DNA of 27,704 nucleotides from NCBI GenBank assembly GCA_012031475.1, contig JAAUTJ010000004.1:1-27704 (forward strand), read 5' to 3'. A model generated the notes under the pieces. That model was not told the DNA's origin. It did not search any database and worked only from the letters and a program-made list of their open reading frames with translations. The position numbers and the translations under genes are program-made. The DNA is from Leptolyngbyaceae cyanobacterium SM1_3_5 (GTDB taxonomy: Bacteria > Cyanobacteriota > Cyanobacteriia > Elainellales > Elainellaceae). Shown here piece by piece: positions 16,766 through 26,930 of the stretch. Each line of letters opens with the position of its first letter. The stretch's first letter is position 1.

Positions 16766-17011
16766 AGATACGGTTCATTACACCGAGACACTGTGCCTTC
16801 ACTGAATAGATGTGCAAGACTGTTCACTGGTAATCATTGAAAAAAACTGGTCAACTAAGCTCAACTTAATAGGTGCAGTTCAGATAGCATAAGCGTCTAT
16901 TACGTCAGCTACTTTTCGTGTTTGAACACAGGTACGGTTTGTTATGCTCCTTTAGGATTGCTCCGAATCTGCTCGTCTTCATTCCCTCTACTGCTTGTAA
17001 GGCCACTCAGA

Positions 17012-18443
17012 ATGTCAACTTTCTCAGAAGCGCGATTCAAGCCAGACTTGCGATCGACAAACTCAATGAGGTTTCGCAAGGGTGCCGCTACAAGTTGGCT
17101 GCGCGTTGTGACTTTACTTGGATTTGATTCGCTCAGTATTGTCGCAGCTTGGCGGATTGCAGCGCATTTTGGAACGCCTATACCCTCTTCTCCTTGGAAC
17201 ACTAGCCCTAATCTTGTCTCACTGCTGCCGATCGTCGCGATCGAGGTTGGTATTATTGCTGCTCGTGGGCTGTATAAAGCAGGTGAACCTCGCCGTGATT
17301 ATTTGGGCATGATCAAAGCCGTAGCGCTGTCCGAAGCGGTGTTGCTGCTCGCCGCCTTCTTCTATCAGCCCAATCATTTTGTTTTCGCGATCGCACTTTT
17401 TACTGTTTCTAGTCGCAAGCATCATCTTCACCTGTACCGGGCGCTTTATTGTTGACGCTACAACTGAGTTATTAAGGACAAAAGGTGCCGTCCGCTATTC
17501 TGCATTTCTCATTGCAGATGCTGAATATTGTGATGAAATCACGCACATTATTAATCGAGAAAATCGGTACAACATTGTTGGCATTACTGCCGCTGAATCT
17601 CTCGATCAAGCACAGCGAGAAGCCACCATCGCAGAGATTCAATCCCTTGGTGTTGCAGAAGTATTTATTGAGTGGAGCGCGATTCAGAATCGACTGTATC
17701 TTTGCTGGTACTTTCAAACCGCAGGCATCACCTTACATGTTTTGCCCATCGGACTCGATCGCTTCTTTCAAGGCTCCAAATCCTGGCTAATTGGTGGCTC
17801 ACCTGCTTTGAAATTTCCGCCTCCTGTGCTGACCGGAGCCGATTTTTGGGTGAAGCGAATCTTTGATCTTTGCAGCGCTGTCCTCGTCCTAATCTTGGCT
17901 TCTCCGCTGTACGTCGCGATCGCACTCGCGATTAAGTTTGATTCACCAGGTTCAATCTTCTATCGGCAAACGCGCATCGGTCTACATGGCAAGCCGATTA
18001 AGGTGTGGAAGTTTCGCACAATGGTGACCAATGCGGATCAGCTTCAGAAGCAGCTAGAAGCGCTCAATGAAATGAAAGATGGCGTTCTGTTCAAGATGAA
18101 GGACGATCCGCGTGTGACTCGCGTGGGTAAATTCTTGCGGCAGTACAGCTTGGATGAACTCCCTCAAATTTTCAACGTTGTGTTCGGCGAAATGAGCTTG
18201 GTGGGGCCGCGTCCACTTCCGCTTCGTGATGTTGAGAAATTTGCCCAGCGTCACTACATTCGCCATGATGTCCTGCCAGGAATTACCGGGCTTTGGCAGG
18301 TGTCGGGGCGATCGGACATCGTCAACTTTGAGGATGTTGTCAAGCTTGACATCAGCTACATCGAAAATTGGTCTTTGTGGCTTGATCTCAAGATTTTGAT
18401 GCAAACCGTGAAAGTTGTTCTACGTAAAACGGGTGCCTACTGA
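17012..18443 (+). CDS. Undecaprenyl-phosphate sugar-1-phosphate transferase (initiating glycosyltransferase), one frameshift
   Basis: This integral membrane enzyme moves a sugar-1-phosphate from UDP-sugar to undecaprenyl phosphate and starts the polysaccharide repeat unit. The corrected product is about 476 residues: an N-terminal membrane bundle, a CoA-binding-like middle domain, then the bacterial sugar transferase domain. That domain has FWVKRIFDLCSAVLVLILAS, KVWKFRTMVTNAD, DELPQIFNVVFGEMSLVGPR and PGITGLWQVSGRSD. The T-run at 17397-17401 has one T too many. Removing it gives FAIALLLFLVASIIF and joins the frame ending at 17455 to the one ending at 18443. I chose ATG 17012 with AAGG at 16999-17002. 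The gene is the WbaP/EpsE type. Which sugar it adds cannot be told. Confidence 0.9.
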
Positions 18444-18532
18444 TCCACAGAATTTGTTTCTTGATTGGGCTGACTTCTTGCTGAGAAATAGCCTTCCCAA
18501 AAACTGTCTGAGCTAAACCCAGGAGGAGCAAA

Positions 18533-18550
18533 ATGCGGATAGCAGCTTGA
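18533..18550 (+). other. Five-codon mini-ORF behind a strong Shine-Dalgarno sequence
   Basis: AGGAGG (18521-18526) lies six bases before ATG-CGG-ATA-GCA-GCT-TGA (18533-18550), encoding MRIAA. It is one of only two full AGGAGG motifs I noticed on the plus strand of the polysaccharide region, and it precedes no long frame. It sits 190 bp upstream of the Wzc-type gene, in the 296-bp gap after the sugar transferase. It could be a leader peptide with a regulatory role or the remnant of a lost gene. Confidence 0.35.
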
Positions 18551-18739
18551 GGGAAATTAGACAGCCCGCTGCTTCAAAAAGCGATCGAATTCTTTATCTT
18601 GATAGCAGTTTCTCGTTTTGATAAAGATGTGGAGAAACTATGGATATCTCTGAAGAAATGTGCCAATCTAAAGCTGAACTGCTCTTTAGATTCACCTGAG
18701 ATAGAACTCGTGTCGATTATCAACTCTTGAGTTAACTTC

Positions 18740-20946
18740 ATGGATAAAAAGAATTATCCTGCGGAAGAAGAAATTGATCTTGGCAAGTACTGGCTGGTCT
18801 TGAAGCGGCGGTGGTTTCCAGCCACTTTGATCTTTAGTTCGGCTGTTACGCTGTCAGCTTTCTACGCATCAATTCAGATTCCACAATATTCAGCAGGCGG
18901 ACAGCTTCTGTTTCAAGACGATCGAGCCAGTGCGATCACAGGTTTAGAAACCAACGAAAATATTGGGGAAATCAGTGCGATCGTCCCTCAGGGAAATCCC
19001 CTAGACACTCAAGCGCAAATCATCAAATCCTTACCGATCGTCGAAGCAACCATCAAGGCGCTCAACTTAAAGGATGTAGACGGAGAACCAGCCGATCCGC
19101 TAGAAATCATCGAAGAGTTAAGCATCAAACCTGTGATGGGAACTGATGTTTTGGAGGTCTCCTTTTCCTCTACCGATCCAAAGTTGGCGGCGGTTGTCGT
19201 CAATCAGGTGATGAAGGAATATCTCGCGAATAACATCAGCACAAATCGGGCAGAAACAACTGCTGCTCGACAGTTTATTCTTGAGCAGCTGCCAGACACT
19301 CAAGAAGCAGTGCGCGAAGCGGAAGAGCAACTGCGCCAGTTCAAAGAGGCCAATGGTGTTGTCTCTCTGCCGGATGAAGCCGCCGCTACCGTGAGCAATC
19401 TATCCAATCTTGAAAAGGCAATCACAGACGCACAAGCTGAGCTTGCCGAAGCCACTGCTCGATCGGACCAGTTGCGCCGTCAAGTTGGCGCTGACCCAGA
19501 AAGCTCGATCGCAATCAGTTCGCTCAATCAGTCCGCAGGTGTCCAAGAAGCTCTCACTCAGCTACAGGCAGTGCAGGCAGAGCTTGCTAGCCAGCGGGCA
19601 CGATACCGCGATGGACACCCAAAAATTGCGGTTTTGGTGCGGCAGGAGGCGCGGCTGAGTGCGCTGCTGCAACAGCGTATCAGACAGGTTTCGGGTGGCG
19701 ACGCGCAGGTGTCTCAAGGAGATTTGCAGATTGGCGATCTGCGCCAATCGCTGATTTCTGACTATGTGCAGGCTGAAATTCAGCGGATTGGGGTCGCCCG
19801 TCGTGTGAGTGAGCTATCCCAAGCGCAAGCAGCTTATGAATCCCGTAGCCGCGTTTTGCCCAGTCTGGAAAAAACGCAGCGCGAACTCGATCGCCGCCTC
19901 ACCGCCGCCCAAACCACCTATGAAACCCTTCTGAAGCGGCTGCAAGAAGTGCAGGTGACGGAAAACCAGACGATCGGCAATGCTCGCGTCATCTCAACCG
20001 CAACGGTTCCCGAAGACCCCGCCTCGCCCCCCAAAGCGATTCTTCTGGTGGCCGGAGCAATAGTTGGGCTGCTGCTCGGCGTTGCTGCCGCCTTCCTGCT
20101 CGATTTAACGATCGATCGGTCAAAACGCTGCGTGAAGCACGAGAACTGTTTGGCTATACGCTGCTTGGCGTAATCCCCACGATTGGGCGATCGGAAAAAT
20201 CGGCGCTGCTGCGATCCGATGCTGCCCTCAGTCCGCCCCGCGTCATTCCAAGAGATTTTTCTGACTCTCCGGTGCAGGCAGCCTACCAGATGCTGCAAGC
20301 GAACTTGAAATTTCTGGTTTTGGATCGAGAACTCAAGTCGATCGTCATCACCAGTTCTGTTCAAAAAGAAGGCAAGTCGGAAGTTGCAGCCAGCCTAGCC
20401 GCATCAATGGCGCAGGTGAATCGGCGCATCTTGCTGGTGGATGCCAACATGCGTCATCCCGCCCAGCACCACGCCTGGGATCTGAATAATGCCAATGGCT
20501 TGAGCAATTTGATTGTCGGACAGGTGTCGATCGAGCAGGCCGTTCAACCCGTGACGCCCAACCTGCATGTTTTGACGGCTGGGGTGCTGCCGCCCAACCC
20601 GCTTGCTCTGCTCGACTCGGCTCGAATGGCTTCTTTCGTGCAGCTACTGTCCGAGCGATACGACTTTATCATCTTTGACACGCCTGCCCTCGCGGGTACG
20701 GCTGACGCTGCGGTCTTGGGCAAGCTCACTGATGGCATTGTACTTGTCGTCCGTCCGGGTATTGTGGATTCGGCCAGTGGCAGAGCCGCAAAAGAATTTT
20801 TGGCGCAGTCTGGGCAGCAAGTTTTGGGGCTGGTCGTCAACAGCGTCAATGTCAAGAGCGAGCCAGACAGCTACTTCTACTACACCAAGGCTGAACAGGT
20901 CAGCACCCCGCCAAACAGTCCTGAACACACTCGGAACTTGACTTGA
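18740..20946 (+). CDS. wzc: Polysaccharide co-polymerase with BY-kinase-like domain (Wzc type), one frameshift
   Basis: The corrected product of about 735 residues controls polysaccharide chain length and export in the plasma membrane. It has a Wzz domain with a first membrane helix (about 29-48), a long periplasmic coiled-coil part (about 180-430) and a second helix (about 432-455, AILLVAGAIVGLLLGVAAAF). A cytoplasmic ATPase domain carries a Walker A-like SSVQKEGKS (Lys near 546), Walker A' LLVDANMRHP and Walker B FIIFDTPAL. The C-terminus has a small tyrosine cluster (SYFYYTK). One base is missing near 20118-20120. Adding a G gives DRVKTLREARELFGY and joins the two frames. The Walker A motif starts with Ser rather than Ala/Gly and the tyrosine cluster is short, so kinase activity is uncertain. 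The OPX gene follows six bases later. Confidence 0.9.
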
Positions 20947-20952
20947 ACTCCT

Positions 20953-22029
20953 ATGAAACTTTCTTCTTGGCTGCTGGAGCAACAGGCAAAACACAATCTA
21001 ATATTGCCGCTGCTGCTCTTGCTGATCGTGCCGTTTCCTGCCTGGGGACAAACTGCCTTTCCGATCGCCCCGCTAGAAGCTGACACTCCAACAAACAGAA
21101 CCCCGTCTAATTATGTTCTGGGTTCAGGCGATCAAATTACGGTGACGGTCTTTGGCTATCCGGAATATACGGGGTCACAAACCATTTTGCCCGATGGCAC
21201 AATTGCGCTGCCGCTTGTGGGATCGATCGCCGCTACAGGGCAAACCACCGAATCCCTGACTCGCGAGATCACGGCAAGGCTCGATTCGCTGCTGGTTGAT
21301 CCGGTTGTCACCATCAGCCTGACGACGTTGCGGCCTGTTGTTGTTAACGTTGCAGGTGAAGTTCAGCGGCCAGGACCAATTCAACTACGCAGCACGATTA
21401 ATTCGGCAACGGCAACGACAGCGGGGCAGCACGATCGGCAATACATCCGGGTCGGTGCCAACTGTGAGTACGGCGCTGATTGAGCGGGCGGCATTACGCG
21501 CAATGCCGATATTCGCCAGGTTGTTGTCCGGAGAGCCACGCCCGGAGGGGCGTACACCACCTTGACGGTCAACCTCTGGGAGGCGATTTGGTCGGATGCG
21601 GCTCCACAAGATATCGTGCTGCAAGCAGACGACACGGTTTTTGTGCCGCGTTTGGCCGCAGATGCCACGATCGATCGCCGCCTGATTGCCCGATCGAGCT
21701 TTTCCCCGCGAACGGTGCGCGTCCGCGTGGTGGGCGAAGTGAACGCACCGGGACAAATTGAGGTTGCACCGGACAGTTCGCTGTCAAGTGCGATCGCCAG
21801 CGCGGGCGGTCCCACCGATGATGCTCGACTCAGCCAGGTCGCCTTTGTGCGGATGAATGAGGGTGGACAGATCGATCGCCAAACTGTGGACTTGCGAGAT
21901 TTGTCTGACAGCTATCAGGTTCAAGATGGAGATGTGGTGATTGTGCCTGAAACAGATACATCAACGGTTTTGGATTTCGTCGGTCGAATTATCAGCCCCT
22001 TGAATTTTCTCTTTAGCATTTTTGATTAA
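20953..22029 (+). CDS. Outer-membrane polysaccharide export protein (OPX, Wza-like), two compensating frameshifts
   Basis: The corrected protein of about 358 residues begins with a signal peptide (MKLSSWLLEQQAKHN, then a Leu-rich core ending PAWGQ). Next come a polysaccharide-export domain (YVLGSGDQITVTVFGYPEYT to LLVDPVVTISL, about 54-117) and two SLBB-type repeats (VVNVAGEVQRPGPIQL and VRVRVVGEVNAPGQIEV). It would form the outer-membrane exit channel for polymer delivered by the Wzc protein. The G-run 21423-21426 has one G too many and one G is missing at 21484. Between them the frame is shifted and a false TGA appears at 21481-21483, then the original frame resumes. Corrected, the middle reads GSTIGNTSGSVPTVSTALIE, then AGGITRNADIRQVVVRRATP. 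No lipobox Cys is evident. Confidence 0.88.
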
Positions 22030-22043
22030 TGCTGAAGTAGTTG

Positions 22044-22062
22044 TCTAGTTTCAAGAACTAGA
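22044..22062 (+). other. Small hairpin between the OPX and glycosyltransferase genes
   Basis: TCTAGTT (22044-22050) and AACTAGA (22056-22062) form a perfect 7-bp stem with a 5-base loop, 14 bp after the OPX stop codon and just before AGGAG of the next gene. No T-run follows, so it is more likely an RNA-stability or attenuation hairpin than a strong terminator. Confidence 0.35.
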
Positions 22063-22082
22063 AATCTATAGGAGATTGAGAA

Positions 22083-23079
22083 ATGATTGAAGACTTTGGA
22101 ATTACTGTTGCTTGCTGCGACCAAGACTACGTATTTGCCAAGGCCTGCTGTGCCAGCGTCAGATACTTTCTTGGAAACGTTCCCATCTGCTTAATCACTG
22201 ATGGAGAGTTGAATACTTCAACGCTGGAAAGGATCTATGATGTCAAAGTGATTAACCAGAAGAATGTATCCTCAGACCTTTTGCGAAAAAGGAGTTTTGG
22301 GTTTGGCTTGACCAAAATGGTTTCCTTCTGGGAAAGTCCCTGGAAGAATTTTCTCTCCTTGGATGCAGATACTATCGTCTGGTTCAACCTTTTGAAGTTT
22401 GCTAACTTCAAAGATTTTGATGTAGTGATCGACAAGCCAGATCACACTCACTCTAATGAAGACATCTGCACTTATTTCTTTGACACCTCAAAATTGGAAA
22501 TATTTTCCCGACTTTGACTGGGAAGCTCATCGACATCACTACTTTTGTACGGGAGTTTTCTTCGGATCAAGAGATATCTTCAGCCTGGATGAATATGCTG
22601 AAATCTTGGATTTAATGTCCCGTGAGCCTCGACTATTTCTCCTGGGCGATCAAGGAATGTTGAATTTCATGCTCTGTCGTGCAGCAGACAGCGGCAGAAT
22701 TCGGCTAGGACAAGAGAGCATACAGCTGATTGTTCCAGACTGGGAACAACAAAAGCTTCAAGAGGATTTTCGCTTTGAGCGTGTTGAACCCTGCTACTCA
22801 GGGAAGGATGTGGTTGTTCATTGGTGTGGACCTAACAAACCAACCTTTGAATCTTCTCAGGTTTACTCAAAAGCCATGACGTTTTTCCGCCGAAAGTTTA
22901 TTCAGGATGCAAACCGGAATTACCTTCAAGCACAGACCTCATCCAATCAACCTTCAGTCAATGGCCTTAGCCTCATGGAAAGTATGCAGTTGAAGTCAGA
23001 AGATTTTCAGTATTACATGCTGAAATACAAAAATAAGATGCTGAGGAAATTGCGTATCAAGCAAAAAATCTACACGTGA
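22083..23079 (+). CDS. Glycosyltransferase with DxD motif (GT8-like fold), one frameshift
   Basis: The corrected product is about 331 residues. It starts IEDFGITVACCDQDYVFAKA, typical of a nucleotide-diphospho-sugar transferase Rossmann-like fold, and has a metal-binding DAD in NFLSLDADTIVWF (Asp94, Asp96). Later motifs include CTGVFFGSRDIFSL, LLGDQGMLNFM and VVHWCGPNKP, as in GT8-like enzymes. A basic C-terminus (about 310-331) may touch the membrane. It probably adds a sugar to the lipid-linked repeat; donor and linkage are unknown. The T-run 22503-22506 has one T too many: removing it gives LEIFPDFDWEAHRHHYF and joins the frame ending at 22517 to the one ending at 23079. AGGAG lies just upstream of the ATG (spacing about 10). 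Confidence 0.8.
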
Positions 23080-23201
23080 TGTAAACACAAATTGCTTCAA
23101 AAGCAGGTCCCATAGTTGGAAAACGCAAAGCCTTAACACACCAAAAATTTCCGCTTCACGCCTCAAAATCATTTTGCAAACTTAACTCTCACACTAGACA
23201 A

Positions 23202-24164
23202 ATGGAAGCCTTAAAACAGACCTCTAGCACTGCGAAGCCCGTGAGCATTGCTGTCTGTGTGATTACGTGCCTGCGCCCCGACGGTTTGCATAGATTGCTC
23301 GAAGGGCTTGCTGCCCAGCAGTTTACGAAGAATGCTCGACCGAACATACAAATTGTGGTTGTAGATAACGATGCCGAGGGATCTGCCCAGAGTGTTTGCG
23401 AGAAGTTTACTGCAAAGCATGATCTGCGGCTTGATTACGATATTGAGAAGCAGCGAGGAATTCCGTTTGCCCGCAATCATGCTGTCGATATGGCTAAAGA
23501 CAACGTTGACTTCATCGCTATCATTGATGACGACGAAGTGCCTACGAAAAACTGGTTGGATGAATTGATGGTGGCTCAAAAAGAATTTGAGGCTGATATT
23601 CTAACTGGTCCTGTCGATCCTCATTTTATGGAGCCGACTGCCGACTGGCTGCACAACTTCTTTGGTAGTGGCAATCTACCCAATGGGCAAAATTTGCTGC
23701 ATAACTACGGCTATGCTTATACGAGCAATTTATTAGCTAAGGCCGAGCTATTTCAACATCTTCGCTTCGATGAGCGCTTTGCTGTCACTGGTGCCGAAGA
23801 TACCCACCTGTTCATGCAGGTTTTTGATAAAGGATATAAGGCTGTTTGGGCAAACAATGCGCTTGTAACGGAATGGCTTCCAGCAAGCCGTACAAATCTA
23901 AGATGGCTTTGGCAAAGAGCATACAGTCGGGGTAATCGGTTTGCGTTTTGCGAACTGGCTCGAAATAGAGCGCTGAGAACAAAAATTCAACGGCTTGCTA
24001 AAGGTGGTTTCCGCTTGATGCAGGGTGTGGGAATCGCAATTATTTCGGTGGGGCGGCGATCGATGTTCGTGCGAGGTGTCCAGACTGCGTGTTTGGGAGC
24101 AGGAATGATTACTGGCAGTTTCGGGGTTGAATACCAAGAATACAAAAGAATTCATCGTGTTTAG
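23202..24164 (+). CDS. Family 2 glycosyltransferase
   Basis: The 320-residue product is an intact GT-A-fold glycosyltransferase. It has VSIAVCVITCLRPDGLHRLL (14-33), IQIVVVDNDAEG (49-60), the RGIPFARNHAVDMA stretch (85-98), the metal/UDP-binding IIDDDEVP (107-114, Asp109-111) and a later AEDTHLFMQV with the likely catalytic base region. A C-terminal basic, partly hydrophobic stretch (about 265-305) may form an amphipathic membrane anchor. It would extend the polysaccharide repeat unit at the cytoplasmic face. The acceptor and sugar are unknown. It is 122 bp downstream of the previous glycosyltransferase with no strong ribosome site. Confidence 0.88.
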   Translation: MEALKQTSSTAKPVSIAVCVITCLRPDGLHRLLEGLAAQQFTKNARPNIQIVVVDNDAEGSAQSVCEKFTAKHDLRLDYDIEKQRGIPFARNHAVDMAKDNVDFIAIIDDDEVPTKNWLDELMVAQKEFEADILTGPVDPHFMEPTADWLHNFFGSGNLPNGQNLLHNYGYAYTSNLLAKAELFQHLRFDERFAVTGAEDTHLFMQVFDKGYKAVWANNALVTEWLPASRTNLRWLWQRAYSRGNRFAFCELARNRALRTKIQRLAKGGFRLMQGVGIAIISVGRRSMFVRGVQTACLGAGMITGSFGVEYQEYKRIHRV

Positions 24165-24232
24165 TCGAGAGGTTAGGGCGATTTCATTTTGAAGGATTTG
24201 CTCAGGGAAAGAGTCAGAGGAGTTATTTGATA

Positions 24233-25460
24233 ATGTACAAAACACTGCGATTTTGTGAAAATCTCTTTACAGCCATATCGCTCTTTTTCTTTTCGCGGGG
24301 GCTCTTTGTCTTTTTTCTAGGTCTTCCCTCTGAATCAAATCCAGATCCAGATAGCGCACTACTACGTTCTATCTTTCTTTTAATTTATTTAGTCACTATT
24401 TTTATCTTGGCTCTCCGTTGGCGAAAAACGCTTAGAGCCTTTGGGAAGAATCAATGGGTACTTCTATTAATGGTTTTGGCAATTAGTTCGATCTTATGGT
24501 CTTCTATACCGAGTATTACCTTTAGAAAAATAATTGCTCTAATTGGTTCAACCCTTTTTGGAATTTATTTTGGCTCTCATTACGATTTTGATGAACAACT
24601 TAAGATCATGGGTTGGACATTTGGTACATCCATAGTATTGAGCTTTATGTTTGTAATTTTAATACCTGCATATGGAGTGATGAATACCAAAGCTATTGCC
24701 GGAGCTTGGCAAGGAATTTATCTTCACAAGAATAACTTAGGAGAAATGATGTTTATCAGTTCCCTAGTCTTCTACTTTCTCTCTGAGAAGACAAAGAAAT
24801 ACAGATTCATCTACCAATTAGCTTGTATTGCTTCCGTTATGCTTGTATATTTTGCCGATTCATTAACGTCCTTAGTCAATGTAGTGTTTTTTCTTTGTTG
24901 TACTGAAAGCGCTGAAGTATCTATCTTTAAGATCTAGAACTGGTCTATTTTTTTATCTTATCATCCCTGAGCTTAGCTTTGGATGTTCTCCTTAATTCTG
25001 GCAGTAAACTTCAGCACTTTTTTAGATCTCGGCAACAAAGACGTTACATTACTGGTAGATTGCCTTTGTGGGCATCGCTGTGGGAATTTATTAAAGTAAA
25101 GTTCTGGTTTGGTTATGGTTATGGAGCGTTCTTTCTGCTCCACATTCAGAAACTCAATTGCTTTGGCGAGTCCACAACTGGAAGCCACCTCACTCACACA
25201 ACGGCTTTGTAGAAATATGGCTTAGTTTGGGGTTTGCTGGTCTAGTTACCTTTGCATTCGGATATTTATACAGTGTAAGCAAAGCGCTATTCAAGTACTT
25301 AATATCAAAAGATATTGGAGAACTATGGATATTTTCTTTCCTACTGTATACCGTGTTTTTAAATCTCACTGAGGTGTCCTTTCTGTCGACTAATAGTCTA
25401 AATTGGATACTCTCACTGGCATGTATTTACTCGCTCAATTCTACCGTTAAGCTCAAGTAA
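24233..25460 (+). CDS. O-antigen polymerase/ligase-like protein (Wzy type), three frameshifts
   Basis: With three single-base corrections this reads as a membrane protein of about 408 residues. Extra Ts lie in runs 24887-24892 and 24948-24954, and one T is missing at 25132-25134. The restored text runs SLTSLVNVVFFFVVLKALKY, then LFFILSSLSLALDVLLNSGS, then GYGYGAFFSAPHSETQLLWR. The late ITGRLPLWASLWEFIKVKFW, FGYGYGAFF and NWKPPHSHNGFVEIWLSLG segments are hallmarks of the O-antigen ligase/polymerase family, with the large loop His in PPHSHNG. About ten hydrophobic helices are visible. It would polymerise repeat units on the periplasmic side. AGAGGAG (24216-24222) precedes the ATG at 24233 by ten bases. 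The flippase gene begins two bases after its stop. With three shifts, real decay is harder to exclude here than elsewhere. Confidence 0.82.
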
Positions 25461-25462
25461 AA

Positions 25463-26746
25463 ATGACAAAGAAAAATCTTCGATCGATAATCACAGAGAT
25501 ATCCGAACATCCGTTTGTGCGAGATGTGTGGTCACTTCTTAGTTCCTCCCTATTGAGGTTAGTCTTCCAATCTGCATACTTTATCATTTTAGCCCGTACG
25601 TTTGGCCCCGACCAGTATGGCTCGTATGTTGGTACTATTGCAATTATTTCTCTTTTTATTCCGTTTGCAAGCTTGGGAAGCAATTGGCTTCTCATCCAAA
25701 AAGTCTCTAGAGATCCAAGTACGTTTGCAGAGTGCTACGGCACCTCAATCCTCAAGAATATTATTTTTGGTACAGCATTCATTTGTATCATTCTTTTCAC
25801 ATTCAGCTCATACCCCATCCCTAATATCTCCATCTACTCAGTACTCTTTTTATCTTTATCGAATCTCATATTTATGACGCTAAGTGATATTTGCAGAGAT
25901 GCATTTATAGCGGTGGGGTTACTAAAATATACAGCGAGAGTAATATTGCTTTTGTCCGCCAATCGATTCTTAGCTTCATTAGCACTTGTAACCCTGTTTA
26001 AATCGCCTACTTTGCTGATCTGGTCAGCATTGTACTGTATAGCGACGTTGGCTACAGCAATCATTAGCTCTATTTTAGTGTTTAAGTTAATTGGTCGTCC
26101 TAAATTTAGCTTCTCTAAAATCACTCAAGAGTTAGCTCAAGGTTTTTCCTTTTCGGTTGGTGCATCTGCTGAAAATATTTACAATGATTTGGATAAGGGA
26201 ATGCTAGTTAAATTGTCAACCACTGAAGCTACAGGAATATATGGGGCTGCTTTTCAGATCTTTAGTGTTTCGTTGACCCCGCTGCACGCATTAATGATGG
26301 CTGCGTACAGAAAATTCTTCCAGAAGGGAGCATCTGGCATTAAAGGTAGCTTGGAGTTGTGTAAGAAACTTATACCTGTATCGTTGGGTTATTCTCTGTT
26401 GGGTATGACTGGAATATTAATTCTGGCCTCTTTCCTGCCGAAAATACTCGGAGAACAATATGCCGATTCTGCTCTCGCTTTGATCTGGTTTTCCCCTTTA
26501 ATTTTCATTAGAGCAATACATTCTCTTGGAGCTGACGTACTGACTGGAGCTAATTACCAGAAAGCAAGGAGTACAAGTCAAATCTTAGTCGCCTTCGCGA
26601 ATGGGATTCTCAACTTTTGGTTAATTCCCTTGTACCAATGGCGAGGTGCGATTTTAGCTACAATCGTCTCTGAGGTGCTGTTAATGATTCTTCTTTGGAG
26701 TTGTGTTTACGTTTACTCTAGAAGAAGCAACGGGGGTTTCACTTAG
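25463..26746 (+). CDS. Polysaccharide flippase (Wzx/MATE-MVF type)
   Basis: The 427-residue product is intact and very hydrophobic, with about 12 membrane segments. N-terminal features LLRLVFQSAYFIILARTFGP and DQYGSYVGTIAIISLFIPFA are typical of oligosaccharide flippases, as is the mid-protein GFSFSVGASAENIYNDLDKG with charged residues inside the membrane region. It would move the undecaprenyl-linked repeat unit across the plasma membrane for the polymerase encoded just upstream (two-base gap). The coding sequence is A+T-rich, with many T-runs, and contains no HIP1 octamer, unlike kdp and the chaperone genes. Confidence 0.9.
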   Translation: MTKKNLRSIITEISEHPFVRDVWSLLSSSLLRLVFQSAYFIILARTFGPDQYGSYVGTIAIISLFIPFASLGSNWLLIQKVSRDPSTFAECYGTSILKNIIFGTAFICIILFTFSSYPIPNISIYSVLFLSLSNLIFMTLSDICRDAFIAVGLLKYTARVILLLSANRFLASLALVTLFKSPTLLIWSALYCIATLATAIISSILVFKLIGRPKFSFSKITQELAQGFSFSVGASAENIYNDLDKGMLVKLSTTEATGIYGAAFQIFSVSLTPLHALMMAAYRKFFQKGASGIKGSLELCKKLIPVSLGYSLLGMTGILILASFLPKILGEQYADSALALIWFSPLIFIRAIHSLGADVLTGANYQKARSTSQILVAFANGILNFWLIPLYQWRGAILATIVSEVLLMILLWSCVYVYSRRSNGGFT

Positions 26747-26860
26747 AAAGCGAAAGTATTGGAAAAGACAAACAAACTGTGGTTTTGATCGCAATGCTTA
26801 GATAAAGGTGTATGTAGATCTGGTGCAGTCCATTGAAGCGCAATTAAGTTGAAATAAATC

Positions 26861-26922
26861 AGGAGGTTTGGGTCTATCACTTGTTTGCTTTTTTCACCGC
26901 TGCAAGTACAAAATTGGAGTAA
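26861..26922 (+). promoter_or_regulatory. Orphan Shine-Dalgarno ahead of the last glycosyltransferase
   Basis: AGGAGG (26861-26866) is 65 bp upstream of the likely glycosyltransferase start and has its own ribosome site (GGAG, 26916-26919) nearer. The only frame it could serve is a 13-codon one from a TTG (26881-26883) ending at the TAA 26920-26922, with an unusually long spacing. It may be a leader, a leftover start site, or mark another base error in the gene's 5' end. Confidence 0.25.
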
Positions 26923-26930
26923 TTCACGAA

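Noticed and set aside
16922..17011. An upstream start for the sugar transferase at 16922
   Set aside because: It uses a TTG without ribosome site. The ATG at 17012 has AAGG nine bases upstream and gives a normal N-terminus.
24880..24960. Programmed ribosomal slippage on the T-runs in the polymerase gene
   Set aside because: The gene has three shifts of both signs and similar breaks occur in unrelated genes, so error or decay is simpler than programmed frameshifting.
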